From Mycolicibacterium elephantis DSM 44368 (GTDB lineage Bacteria > Actinomycetota > Actinomycetes > Mycobacteriales > Mycobacteriaceae), in NCBI RefSeq assembly GCF_004014805.1, contig NZ_ATDN01000007.1:79718-143717 (forward strand): a stretch of 64,000 nucleotides of DNA, in the 5' to 3' direction. Below are positions 26,236-33,872 of the stretch, piece after piece. How positions within the stretch are numbered: the stretch's first letter is position 1; each line of letters begins with the position of its first letter. The position numbers were made by a program, and so were the translations under genes. Below the pieces are notes generated by a model. That model saw only the letters and a list, made by a program, of their open reading frames with translations. It was not told the DNA's origin and did not search any database.

Positions 26236-27819
26236 GTGCCCCTGCTCGAGGAGACCATCGGGGCCAACTTCGAACGCACGGCCTCGGCACATCCCGGCGT
26301 CGGGGCGCTCGTCGACGTCAGCTCCGGCCGGCGCTGGACCTATGCCGAGCTCAACACCGAAATCGACGTCGTCGCAAGGGGTCTGATGGCCAGCGGCATC
26401 GGGGCGGGCGACCGGGTCGGGATCTGGGCGCCCAACTGCGCGGAATGGACGATCCTGCAGTACGCCACCGCGAAGATCGGCGCGATCCTGGTGACGGTCA
26501 ACCCCGCCTACCGCACCCACGAGCTGTCGTACGTGCTGGGGCACTCGGGCATCCGGATGTTGGTGGCGGCAACGGAGTTCAAGACGTCGAGCTACCGGGA
26601 GATGGTCGAAGAGGTGCGCCCGCAGGCGCCGGACCTGACCGAGGTGGTGTTCATCGGCACCGACGACTGGCAGCGGCTGCGGCAACGGGCCGACGGCGTC
26701 TCGGTCGACGAACTGCGGTCGCGGATGGGCGCATTGACGCCGTCGGACGCCATCAACATCCAATACACTTCGGGCACAACGGGTGCCCCGAAGGGAGCGG
26801 TGCTGTCCCACCGCAACATCCTCAACAACGGGTTCTTCGTCACCGAGCTGATCAACCTGCAACCACCCGATCGGTTGTGCATCCCGGTGCCCTTCTACCA
26901 CTGCTTCGGCATGGTGATGGGCAATCTCGGGGTCACCACGCACGGTGCCACGATGGTGATTCCGGCGCCCGGCTTCGATCCCGCGGCGACATTGGCCGCC
27001 ATCGAGAACGAACGCTGCACCGCCGTTTACGGGGTGCCGACCATGTTCGTGGCGATGCTCGCCCACCCGGATCTCGCCAACCGCGACGTGTCGTCGCTGC
27101 GAACGGGAATCATGGCGGGCGCCACCTGCCCGATGGAGCTGATGAAGCGCTGCATCAACGAGCTGAACATGTCGGAGGTGGCGATCGCCTACGGCATGAC
27201 CGAGACCTCCCCGGTGTCGTGTCAGACCCGCATCGACGACGACCTGGACCGGCGCACCGCCACCGTCGGGCGCGTGCACCCGCACGTCGAGATCAAGGTC
27301 GTCGATCCCGACACCGGAGCCACCGTGCGGCGCGGCATGCCGGGCGAGTTCTGCACCCGCGGCTATTCGGTGATGACCGGCTACTGGAATGACGAGGCGA
27401 AGACCCGCGAGGCCATCGACGAGGACGGCTGGATGCACACCGGCGATCTCGCCGTGATGCGCGACGACGGCTACTGCCAGATCGTCGGGCGCATCAAGGA
27501 CATGGTGATCCGCGGCGGCGAGAACGTATACCCGCGTGAGATCGAGGACTTCCTGCACTCCCACCCCGACATCGAGGACGTCCAGGTGATCGGCGTTCCC
27601 GACGACGTCTACGGCGAGGAGATCTGCGCCTGGATCAAGATGCTGTCGGGCTGCGCGCCGTTGGACGCCGCCGCGGTGCGCGAGTACGCCACCGGAAAGC
27701 TCGCGCACTACAAGATCCCGCGCTATGTCCACGTCGTCGACGAGTTCCCGATGACCGTCACCGGCAAGGTCCGCAAGGTGGACATGCGCGCGGAGACGAT
27801 CCGGATGCTCAACCTCTGA
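26236..27819 (+). CDS. Acyl-CoA synthetase (AMP-binding)
   Basis: 527 aa if started at the GTG at 26236, giving the normal N-terminus VPLLEETIGANFERTASAHP. No good ribosome site precedes it, and the frame is open back to 25783, so the true product may carry about 150 extra residues from the broken upstream gene. All adenylate-forming motifs are present: YTSGTTGAPKGAVLSH, YGMTETSPVS, WMHTGDLAV, GRIKDMVIRGGENVYP, and GKVRKVDMR. It activates a carboxylic acid to acyl-CoA in two steps via acyl-AMP. It is the only complete ligase of the catabolic cluster. Confidence 0.85.
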   Translation: MPLLEETIGANFERTASAHPGVGALVDVSSGRRWTYAELNTEIDVVARGLMASGIGAGDRVGIWAPNCAEWTILQYATAKIGAILVTVNPAYRTHELSYVLGHSGIRMLVAATEFKTSSYREMVEEVRPQAPDLTEVVFIGTDDWQRLRQRADGVSVDELRSRMGALTPSDAINIQYTSGTTGAPKGAVLSHRNILNNGFFVTELINLQPPDRLCIPVPFYHCFGMVMGNLGVTTHGATMVIPAPGFDPAATLAAIENERCTAVYGVPTMFVAMLAHPDLANRDVSSLRTGIMAGATCPMELMKRCINELNMSEVAIAYGMTETSPVSCQTRIDDDLDRRTATVGRVHPHVEIKVVDPDTGATVRRGMPGEFCTRGYSVMTGYWNDEAKTREAIDEDGWMHTGDLAVMRDDGYCQIVGRIKDMVIRGGENVYPREIEDFLHSHPDIEDVQVIGVPDDVYGEEICAWIKMLSGCAPLDAAAVREYATGKLAHYKIPRYVHVVDEFPMTVTGKVRKVDMRAETIRMLNL

Positions 27820-27830
27820 CCCCACCGCAT

Positions 27831-27885
27831 CGAAACTGCGCACAGATCGCGATTTCGGCCGCGATCGCGATCTCCCGCAGTCTCG
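27831..27885. terminator. Nested hairpin after the acyl-CoA synthetase gene
   Basis: The outer stem CGAAACTGCG (27831-27840) pairs with CGCAGTCTCG (27876-27885) with one mismatch. The inner stem AGATCGCGA (27844-27852) pairs perfectly with TCGCGATCT (27865-27873). It begins 12 bases after the stop codon and precedes the mmsA promoter, the place for a terminator. There is no T-tract. Confidence 0.5.
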
Positions 27886-27898
27886 TCGCGCACCCCCC

Positions 27899-27943
27899 TT
27901 GCGGACGCCTCTCACGCATTACTAGGATATCCAACTATCTAGT
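27899..27943 (+). promoter_or_regulatory. Candidate mmsA promoter with overlapping dyad
   Basis: TTGCGG (27899-27904) and TAGGAT (27923-27928) are 18 bases apart, a SigA-type promoter 32 bases before the mmsA ATG. The -10 sits inside an imperfect inverted repeat, ACTAGGATA (27921-27929) and TATCTAGT (27936-27943), which is a likely operator for substrate-dependent control of the mmsA operon. Confidence 0.5.
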
Positions 27944-27959
27944 AGCGAGGGGCAGGGCC

Positions 27960-29480
27960 ATGACCAAGCAGATTCCACATTTCATCAACGGCAAGCGCAC
28001 CGCCGGCGAGTCCAAGCGCACCGCCGACGTGTTGAACCCGAGCACCGGCAAGGTGCAGGCCAAGGTGTCGATGGCCTCGGCCGCCGACGTCGACGCCGCG
28101 GTCGCCGGCGCCGTCGAGGCGCAGAAGGAGTGGGCGGCGTGGAACCCGCAGCGGCGGGCCCGGGGCATGATGAAGTTCATCGACCTGGTCAACCAGAACA
28201 TCGACGAGCTCGCCGAACTGCTTTCCCTCGAGCACGGTAAGACGCTGGCCGACTCACGCGGAGACGTCCAGCGCGGCATCGAGGTCATCGAGTTCTCGAT
28301 CGGCATCCCGCACCTGATGAAGGGCGAGTACACCGAGGGCGCGGGCCCGGGCATCGACGTGTACTCGATGCGCCAGCCGCTCGGCGTGGTCGCGGGCATC
28401 ACCCCGTTCAACTTCCCGGCGATGATCCCGCTGTGGAAGGCCGGCCCGGCGCTGGCATGCGGAAACGCGTTCATCCTCAAACCATCCGAGCGTGACCCTT
28501 CGGTGCCGCTGCGGCTGGGCGAACTCTTCATCGAGGCCGGCCTGCCCCCCGGTGTGTTCCAGGTGGTGCAGGGCGACAAGGAAGCCGTCGACGCGATCCT
28601 CGAGCACCCCACCATCGCCGCCGTCGGGTTCGTCGGCAGCTCCGACATCGCGCAGTACATCTACGCGGGCGCAGCGGCCAACGGGAAACGCTCGCAGTGC
28701 TTCGGCGGCGCCAAGAACCACATGATCGTCATGCCGGACGCGGACCTCGATCAGGCGGTCGACGCCCTGATCGGCGCCGGCTACGGCAGCGCCGGGGAAC
28801 GTTGCATGGCGATCAGCGTGGCGGTCCCGGTCGGTGAAGAAACCGCCGATCGCCTGCGCGCCAGGCTGGTCGAGCGCATCAACAATCTGCGGGTGGGCCA
28901 CAGCCTGGACCCCAAGGCCGACTACGGCCCCCTGGTCACCGAGGCCGCCCTGCAGCGGGTGCGCGACTACATCGCCCAGGGCGTGGAGGCCGGCGCCGAG
29001 ATCGTGGTCGACGGCCGCGAACGCGCCAGCGACGAAATGCAATTCGGTGACGACAGCCTCGAGGACGGCTTCTTCATCGGGCCCACCCTGTTCGACCACG
29101 TCACCACCGACATGTCGATCTACACCGACGAGATCTTCGGGCCGGTGTTGTGCATCGTGCGCGCGCACGACTATGACGAGGCGCTGCGGCTGCCCTCCGA
29201 GCACGAATACGGCAACGGCGTCGCGATCTTCACCCGCGACGGCGACGCGGCCCGCGACTTCGTGTCCCGCGTGCAGGTCGGCATGGTCGGCGTCAACGTG
29301 CCGATCCCGGTGCCGGTGGCCTACCACACCTTCGGCGGCTGGAAACGCTCCGGCTTCGGCGACCTCAACCAGCACGGCCCGCATTCGATCTTGTTCTACA
29401 CCAAGACCAAGACCGTCACCCAGCGGTGGCCGTCCGGCATCAAGGATGGCGCGGAGTTCGTGCTGCCGACCATGAAGTAG
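27960..29480 (+). CDS. mmsA: Methylmalonate-semialdehyde dehydrogenase (CoA-acylating)
   Basis: 506 aa aldehyde dehydrogenase. It oxidises methylmalonate semialdehyde, with loss of CO2 and CoA addition, to propionyl-CoA, the last step of valine breakdown. Visible: GVVAGITPFNFPAMIPLWK, cofactor loop VGFVGSSDIAQYIY, and the nucleophile Cys in GSAGERCMAISVAVP, the MmsA-type active-site context. AGGGGC provides the ribosome site. It is followed seven bases later by fadE9, then mmsB, the same trio I recall from M. tuberculosis (Rv0753c-Rv0751c). Confidence 0.95.
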   Translation: MTKQIPHFINGKRTAGESKRTADVLNPSTGKVQAKVSMASAADVDAAVAGAVEAQKEWAAWNPQRRARGMMKFIDLVNQNIDELAELLSLEHGKTLADSRGDVQRGIEVIEFSIGIPHLMKGEYTEGAGPGIDVYSMRQPLGVVAGITPFNFPAMIPLWKAGPALACGNAFILKPSERDPSVPLRLGELFIEAGLPPGVFQVVQGDKEAVDAILEHPTIAAVGFVGSSDIAQYIYAGAAANGKRSQCFGGAKNHMIVMPDADLDQAVDALIGAGYGSAGERCMAISVAVPVGEETADRLRARLVERINNLRVGHSLDPKADYGPLVTEAALQRVRDYIAQGVEAGAEIVVDGRERASDEMQFGDDSLEDGFFIGPTLFDHVTTDMSIYTDEIFGPVLCIVRAHDYDEALRLPSEHEYGNGVAIFTRDGDAARDFVSRVQVGMVGVNVPIPVPVAYHTFGGWKRSGFGDLNQHGPHSILFYTKTKTVTQRWPSGIKDGAEFVLPTMK

Positions 29481-29487
29481 GGGTTTC

Positions 29488-30654
29488 GTGGATTACTTCG
29501 GGCTCGACGACGACGAGCGGGTGATCGCCGAGACGGCGGCCTCGTTCGCCGAGAAGCGCCTCGCGCCACACGCTTTGGAGTGGGATGCCACCAAGCACTT
29601 CCCCACCGACGTGTTGCGCGAGGCGGCCGAGCTCGGCATGGCGGCGATCTACTGCCGCGACGACGTCGGCGGCAGCGAGCTGCGCCGGATCGACGCGGTG
29701 CGGATCTTCGAGGAACTCGCCAAGGCCGATCCCACCGTCGCGGCGTTCCTGTCGATCCACAACATGTGCGCCTGGATGGTCGACACCTTCGGCACCCACG
29801 AACAACGCAAGTCGTGGGTGCCGAGGCTGGCGTCGATGGAGGCCATCGCCAGCTACTGCCTGACCGAACCGGGCGCGGGATCCGACGCCAGCGCGTTGCG
29901 CACGAAGGCCGTCCGCGCCGGCGGTGACTATGTGCTCGACGGCGTCAAACAGTTCATCTCCGGCGCCGGGTCGTCCGACGTTTACGTGGTGATGGCCCGC
30001 ACCGGCGAGGACGGACCTCGCGGCATCTCGACCTTCCTCGTCGAAAAGGACTCGCCCGGGCTGAGTTTCGGCGCCGACGAGCTGAAGATGGGCTGGAACG
30101 CCCAGCCGACCGCGCAGGTGGTCTTCGAAGGCGTCCGGGTGCCCGCCGACGCGATGCTCGGCGGCGCCGACGGTGAAGGCACGGGCTTCGGCATCGCGAT
30201 GCAGGGCCTCAACGGCGGCCGGATCAACATCGCCGCGTGTTCGCTGGGCGGCGCGCAGGCCGCCCACGACAAGGCCGCGCGGTATCTCGCCGACCGCCAG
30301 GCGTTCGGCGGTGCGCTGCTCGACGAGCCGACCATCCGGTTCACGCTCGCCGACATGGCCACCGCGTTGCAGACCTCGCGCGTGCTGTTGTGGCGCGCGG
30401 CCACCGCGCTCGACGAGAACCACCCGCAGAAGGTGGAGTTGTGCGCGATGGCCAAACGCTACGTCACCGACTCCTGCTTCGAGGTCGCCGATCAGGCACT
30501 GCAACTGCACGGCGGCTATGGATATCTGCGTGAGTACGGGCTGGAGAAGATCGTCCGCGATCTGCGGGTGCATCGGATCCTGGAGGGAACCAACGAGATC
30601 ATGCGCGTGGTCATCGGCAGAGCAGAAGCGGCCAAGGCCCGCGCAGCGACATAG
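29488..30654 (+). CDS. fadE9: Acyl-CoA dehydrogenase, isobutyryl-CoA type
   Basis: 388 aa from a GTG start. A complete acyl-CoA dehydrogenase: SYCLTEPGAGSDASALRTKA (FAD/substrate loop), ISGAGSSDVYVVMART, DRQAFGGALLDEPTIRFTLA, QLHGGYGYLREYGLEKIVRD, and ILEGTNEIMRVVIGR. The terminal catalytic-Glu region (EGTNEI context) is intact. Its place between mmsA and mmsB supports isobutyryl-CoA to methacrylyl-CoA in the valine pathway. Confidence 0.92.
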   Translation: MDYFGLDDDERVIAETAASFAEKRLAPHALEWDATKHFPTDVLREAAELGMAAIYCRDDVGGSELRRIDAVRIFEELAKADPTVAAFLSIHNMCAWMVDTFGTHEQRKSWVPRLASMEAIASYCLTEPGAGSDASALRTKAVRAGGDYVLDGVKQFISGAGSSDVYVVMARTGEDGPRGISTFLVEKDSPGLSFGADELKMGWNAQPTAQVVFEGVRVPADAMLGGADGEGTGFGIAMQGLNGGRINIAACSLGGAQAAHDKAARYLADRQAFGGALLDEPTIRFTLADMATALQTSRVLLWRAATALDENHPQKVELCAMAKRYVTDSCFEVADQALQLHGGYGYLREYGLEKIVRDLRVHRILEGTNEIMRVVIGRAEAAKARAAT

Positions 30655-30673
30655 ACGACATAGGAGATTTACC

Positions 30674-31546
30674 ATGAGCACGGTCGCGTTTCTGGGGTTG
30701 GGCCACATGGGCGGGCCGATGGCGGCGAACCTCGTCGCCGCGGGCCACACCGTGCACGGGTTCGACCCGGTGCCGGACCTGCGGGACGCGGCCGCCGACA
30801 AGGGTGTCCAGCCCTTCGACAGCGGCGCCGCGGCCGTCGGTGACGCCGATGTCGTCATCACCTCACTTCCCAACGGGGACATCGTCAAATCGTGCTATGC
30901 CGAGGTGCTGCCGGCGGCCAAGGACGGCGCGTTGCTCATCGACACCTCGACGATCTCGGTCGACGACGCCCGCTCGGTGCACCGGCAGGCCGTCGACCGC
31001 GGGCTCGCCCAGCTCGACGCGCCGGTGTCCGGCGGGGTGAAGGGCGCGACCGCGGGCACGCTGGCGTTCATGGTCGGCGGCGAGGAGGACGCCGTGGAGC
31101 GGGCCCGGCCGGTGCTGGAACCGTTGGCGGGCAAGATCATCCACTGCGGCGCCTCCGGCACGGGTCAGGCCGCCAAGCTGTGCAACAACATGGTGCTCGC
31201 GGTTCAGCAGATCGCCATCGGCGAGGCGTTCGTACTGGCCGAGAAGCTCGGCCTGCCCGCGCAGTCCCTGTTCGACGTCATCACGGGTGCGACCGGCAAC
31301 TGCTGGGCCGTGCACACCAATTGCCCGGTGCCGGGCCCGGTGCCGACCTCACCCGCCAACAACGACTTCAAGCCCGGCTTCGCCACCGCGTTGATGAACA
31401 AGGACCTCGGGCTGGCGATGGACGCGGTCAAGTCGACGAATGCCAAAGCGCCACTGGGCAGCCACGCCGCCCAGATCTACGCCGAGTTCAACGCCGAGCA
31501 CGCCGACAAGGACTTCAGCGCGGTGATCGAACTGCTGCGCGGCTGA
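30674..31546 (+). CDS. mmsB: 3-hydroxyisobutyrate dehydrogenase
   Basis: 290 aa, preceded by GGAGATTTACC and the ATG. Beta-hydroxyacid dehydrogenase family: N-terminal GLGHMGGPMAANL dinucleotide fold, substrate loop DAPVSGGVKGATAGTLAFMV, and catalytic Lys in GQAAKLCNNM. It oxidises 3-hydroxyisobutyrate to methylmalonate semialdehyde with NAD, feeding MmsA. Its stop is two bases from the convergent nitroreductase stop, with no terminator in between. Confidence 0.94.
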   Translation: MSTVAFLGLGHMGGPMAANLVAAGHTVHGFDPVPDLRDAAADKGVQPFDSGAAAVGDADVVITSLPNGDIVKSCYAEVLPAAKDGALLIDTSTISVDDARSVHRQAVDRGLAQLDAPVSGGVKGATAGTLAFMVGGEEDAVERARPVLEPLAGKIIHCGASGTGQAAKLCNNMVLAVQQIAIGEAFVLAEKLGLPAQSLFDVITGATGNCWAVHTNCPVPGPVPTSPANNDFKPGFATALMNKDLGLAMDAVKSTNAKAPLGSHAAQIYAEFNAEHADKDFSAVIELLRG

Positions 31547-31548
31547 TC

Positions 31549-32250
31549 TCAGCGGTTGCTCGACGACGCGTCGAGCCAGGCGCGGTGGCCGTACCCGTCG
31601 AGGTGGACGACCTCCTCGACCGGCTTGCGGGTGGTGGGTCCGTATCGCCCACGCGGCCAACCGAGGGGCACGACGCACACGGGGGTCACGGTCAGCGGCA
31701 GGCCCAGGGCCCGACGCGCCGACGTCACGCTCCACAGCGGCAGCGTGATCAGCGACGCGCCCAGGCCCATCGCGCGGGCCGCGAGCAGCAGGTTCTGCAC
31801 GCTGGGGTAGATCGAACCGAAGAACGACGACTCCCCCACGAACGGCGACGGCATGTACGGCAACCGCATACCGCCGCGCAGGCACGGCACCACAAGGACC
31901 GGGATCTCGGTGAAATGGTCGACCTGCCATTGCACGGCCCGCAGGATCTTCTGCATCGATTCGTCGCCGGCGGTGACGCGGCGGCCGACCGCGCCGTACA
32001 GCGACCACGCTTGGCGATACCGTTTGCCGAGTCGCTCCTTGACGCGCCGGTCCTTCACCACGATGAATTCCCAGTTCTGCCCGTTGGATCCGGTGGGCGC
32101 CCGCAGCGCCAACTCGATGCACTTGCGCACGACGGCGTCGTCGACGGGGTCGGGAAGGACGCGGCGCACGGCCCGCTGGGTCATCATCGCCTCGATCAGC
32201 GGCATGTCGAGACGGGCGAGCGCTTCCTCAGCGGTGGGGATGTCGGTCAT
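31549..32250 (-). CDS. Nitroreductase family protein
   Basis: 233 aa FMN-dependent nitroreductase fold: MMTQRAVRRVLPDPVDDAVV (the N-terminal Arg-rich FMN-phosphate site), ALRAPTGSNGQNWEFIVVKD, and PSVQNLLLAARAMGLGASL. The C-terminal strands contain VVPLGWPRGRYGP. Family members reduce nitro groups, quinones or flavins with NAD(P)H; the substrate here is unknown. It is probably monocistronic and converges on mmsB. Confidence 0.87.
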   Translation of the reverse strand: MTDIPTAEEALARLDMPLIEAMMTQRAVRRVLPDPVDDAVVRKCIELALRAPTGSNGQNWEFIVVKDRRVKERLGKRYRQAWSLYGAVGRRVTAGDESMQKILRAVQWQVDHFTEIPVLVVPCLRGGMRLPYMPSPFVGESSFFGSIYPSVQNLLLAARAMGLGASLITLPLWSVTSARRALGLPLTVTPVCVVPLGWPRGRYGPTTRKPVEEVVHLDGYGHRAWLDASSSNR

Positions 32251-32298
32251 CCCATGAAACTACCGCGCCGATCGCCGGCCGGTGTGGCGGTTACGCCG

Positions 32299-33102
32299 TT
32301 ACGCCGCCGAGGGCTTGTGAGACTTCCACCAGTTCGCGTGCAGCCGTTGACATTCGGCGATACGCAACGGATCGCCGCCGTCGAAGTCCGGCCGCACGGC
32401 CACCGCCGTGGGAATCTCGGGGGTGCCTTCGCCGGTGATGACGACGGTGGCCAGGCCCGCGGCGTTGGCGGCGCGCAGCCCGGATGCCGAGCCGCTGACG
32501 GCCAGCGCGTCCTCGGCGGACAGCCCCAGCTCCCACAGGGCGTGCCGATGCGCGTCGGGATCCGGCATCGTCTTCTTCACGTCGTCGGCGGTCACCACGA
32601 CCTCGACGAGCCCCTCACCGGCGAGCTGCCGCACCAGCGGCTCGGCCCAGCTGCGCTGCCCGCTGGTCACCACAGCCACCTGAACGCCCGCGGCGAACGC
32701 CTCGACCAACAGGTCCACCAGCCCGGGCCGCGGCGGGAGATCGCGCTCGAGGACCAGCTCGTCGAACATCATTGTCTTGGTCGTATAGATGTCGTCGGCC
32801 AGTAGTGCGGTCAGCACGTCGGACTCGGTGGCCACGCAGCGCTTGCGCAACTCGGCCGCCACCCGCTGCCGCTCGTCGGTCAGTGCGAGCAGCTGGCGGT
32901 AGCGCGGCACCGACCACTCGAAGTTCAGGCCGTGCGCGGCGAAGGCGGCGTTGTAGGCCACGCGGTGGCCGTCGCACTCGATGTCGGTGAGCGCATCGAG
33001 GTCAAAGATGACCGCGCGTAGCTGGCTGACGGCCGCGGCCGGCACTGCGTTGTCCCACCAGAAGCGTCCGGCGCGCCAGGTCTTCTCCTGCGATGTCGGC
33101 AT
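32299..33102 (-). CDS. HAD-superfamily hydrolase with altered DxD loop
   Basis: 267 aa. It has the HAD fold with cap domain, resembling beta-phosphoglucomutase/phosphoglycolate phosphatase proteins. Motif I reads FDLDALTDIE: the nucleophile Asp and the second Asp are kept but the usual DGTL is DALT. Motif II is VVTSGQRSW, and motif III/IV is near VKKTMPDPDAHRHAL, then ALAVSGSASGLRAANAAGL. The motif IV position has Ser where Asp is usual (VEDS to VSGS), so phosphatase activity may be weak or lost. Confidence 0.75.
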   Translation of the reverse strand: MPTSQEKTWRAGRFWWDNAVPAAAVSQLRAVIFDLDALTDIECDGHRVAYNAAFAAHGLNFEWSVPRYRQLLALTDERQRVAAELRKRCVATESDVLTALLADDIYTTKTMMFDELVLERDLPPRPGLVDLLVEAFAAGVQVAVVTSGQRSWAEPLVRQLAGEGLVEVVVTADDVKKTMPDPDAHRHALWELGLSAEDALAVSGSASGLRAANAAGLATVVITGEGTPEIPTAVAVRPDFDGGDPLRIAECQRLHANWWKSHKPSAA

Positions 33103-33138
33103 GGCTCAAGGGTGTCTCAAGTCACAGCCGCTGCGCCT

Positions 33139-33152
33139 CCCCCGCAGGGGGG
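33139..33152. promoter_or_regulatory. G+C-rich palindrome before the response-regulator gene
   Basis: CCCCCGCAGGGGGG lies 54 bases before the response-regulator ATG. It matches the two dyads at 11945-11980 before another LuxR-type gene. It may be an autoregulatory site for the NarL-type protein or a site for a common regulator. Confidence 0.4.
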
Positions 33153-33206
33153 ATAACCAAGGTCAACTTCCGCAGCCGCCGCCCGCACCCGCAATAAGGT
33201 GTTGTC

Positions 33207-33872
33207 ATGACCGCGACGGCCGAGCCGGTACGAATAGTGCTGGTAGACGACCATGAGATGGTGATCGAGGGGCTCAAGGCGATGCTGGCGGCGTTCGCCG
33301 AACGCGTCGTGGTCGTCGGCCAGGCCGTCGGCGCTGAGCGTGCGCTCAGCGTGATCGACGAGCTCGATCCCGACATCGTGCTGTGCGACGTGCGGATGGA
33401 GGGCTCGTCCGGTCTGGACCTGTGCCTGGAGCTGCGCGAGCGCCACCCCGACCGCAAGGTCGTGATGCTGTCGGTCTACGACGACGAGCAGTACCTCTTC
33501 CAGGCCTTGCGGGTCGGCGCATCCGGATACCTGCTGAAGAGCATCAGCAGCGACGAGTTGGTGCGCCAGCTCGAGTTCGTGCATCGCGGCGAGACCGCGA
33601 TCGATCCCGGCATGGCCGCCAGGGCCGCCGACACCGCCGCGAGGCTGCAGCGCGACGAGTTCTGGCCCGGCGCGCGCCAAGGCCTGACCCAACGCGAGAG
33701 CGAGATCCTGTCGTTCGTCGTCAACGGGCTGTCCAACCGGGCGATCGCCACCAAACTGGTGATCGGCGAGGAAACCGTCAAGAGCCACCTGAGCTCGATC
33801 TACCGCAAGCTGGGGGTCAGCGACCGCACCGGCGCGGTGGCCACGGCGCTACGCGAAGGGATCTACCGATGA
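33207..33872 (+). CDS. NarL/LuxR-family response regulator
   Basis: 221 aa. The receiver domain (8-125) has the acidic pair DD14-15, phospho-acceptor Asp61 in VLCDVRM, Ser in VVMLSVYDD, and Lys in GYLLKSI. The C-terminal LuxR helix-turn-helix (about 155-215) reads LTQRESEILSFVVNGLSNRA then EETVKSHLSSIYRKL. Its stop overlaps the ATG of the cognate kinase (ATGA), so they form a two-component pair. A G+C-rich palindrome upstream may be its own site. Confidence 0.93.
   Translation: MTATAEPVRIVLVDDHEMVIEGLKAMLAAFAERVVVVGQAVGAERALSVIDELDPDIVLCDVRMEGSSGLDLCLELRERHPDRKVVMLSVYDDEQYLFQALRVGASGYLLKSISSDELVRQLEFVHRGETAIDPGMAARAADTAARLQRDEFWPGARQGLTQRESEILSFVVNGLSNRAIATKLVIGEETVKSHLSSIYRKLGVSDRTGAVATALREGIYR

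Noticed and set aside
25719..27392. 557-codon plus-strand frame in another register over the synthetase
   Set aside because: Arg-rich out-of-frame translation; the true ligase motifs are in the other register.
25525..27915. 796-codon minus-strand frame over the acyl-CoA synthetase
   Set aside because: No domain is recognisable; the opposite strand carries all adenylate-forming motifs.
28034..28060. TGAACC inside mmsA as a SigL promoter
   Set aside because: No CGT-type -10 at the required spacing, and it is inside a coding region.
30892..32805. 637-codon plus-strand frame across mmsB, nitroreductase and HAD genes
   Set aside because: It crosses three recognisable genes on both strands and has no domain.
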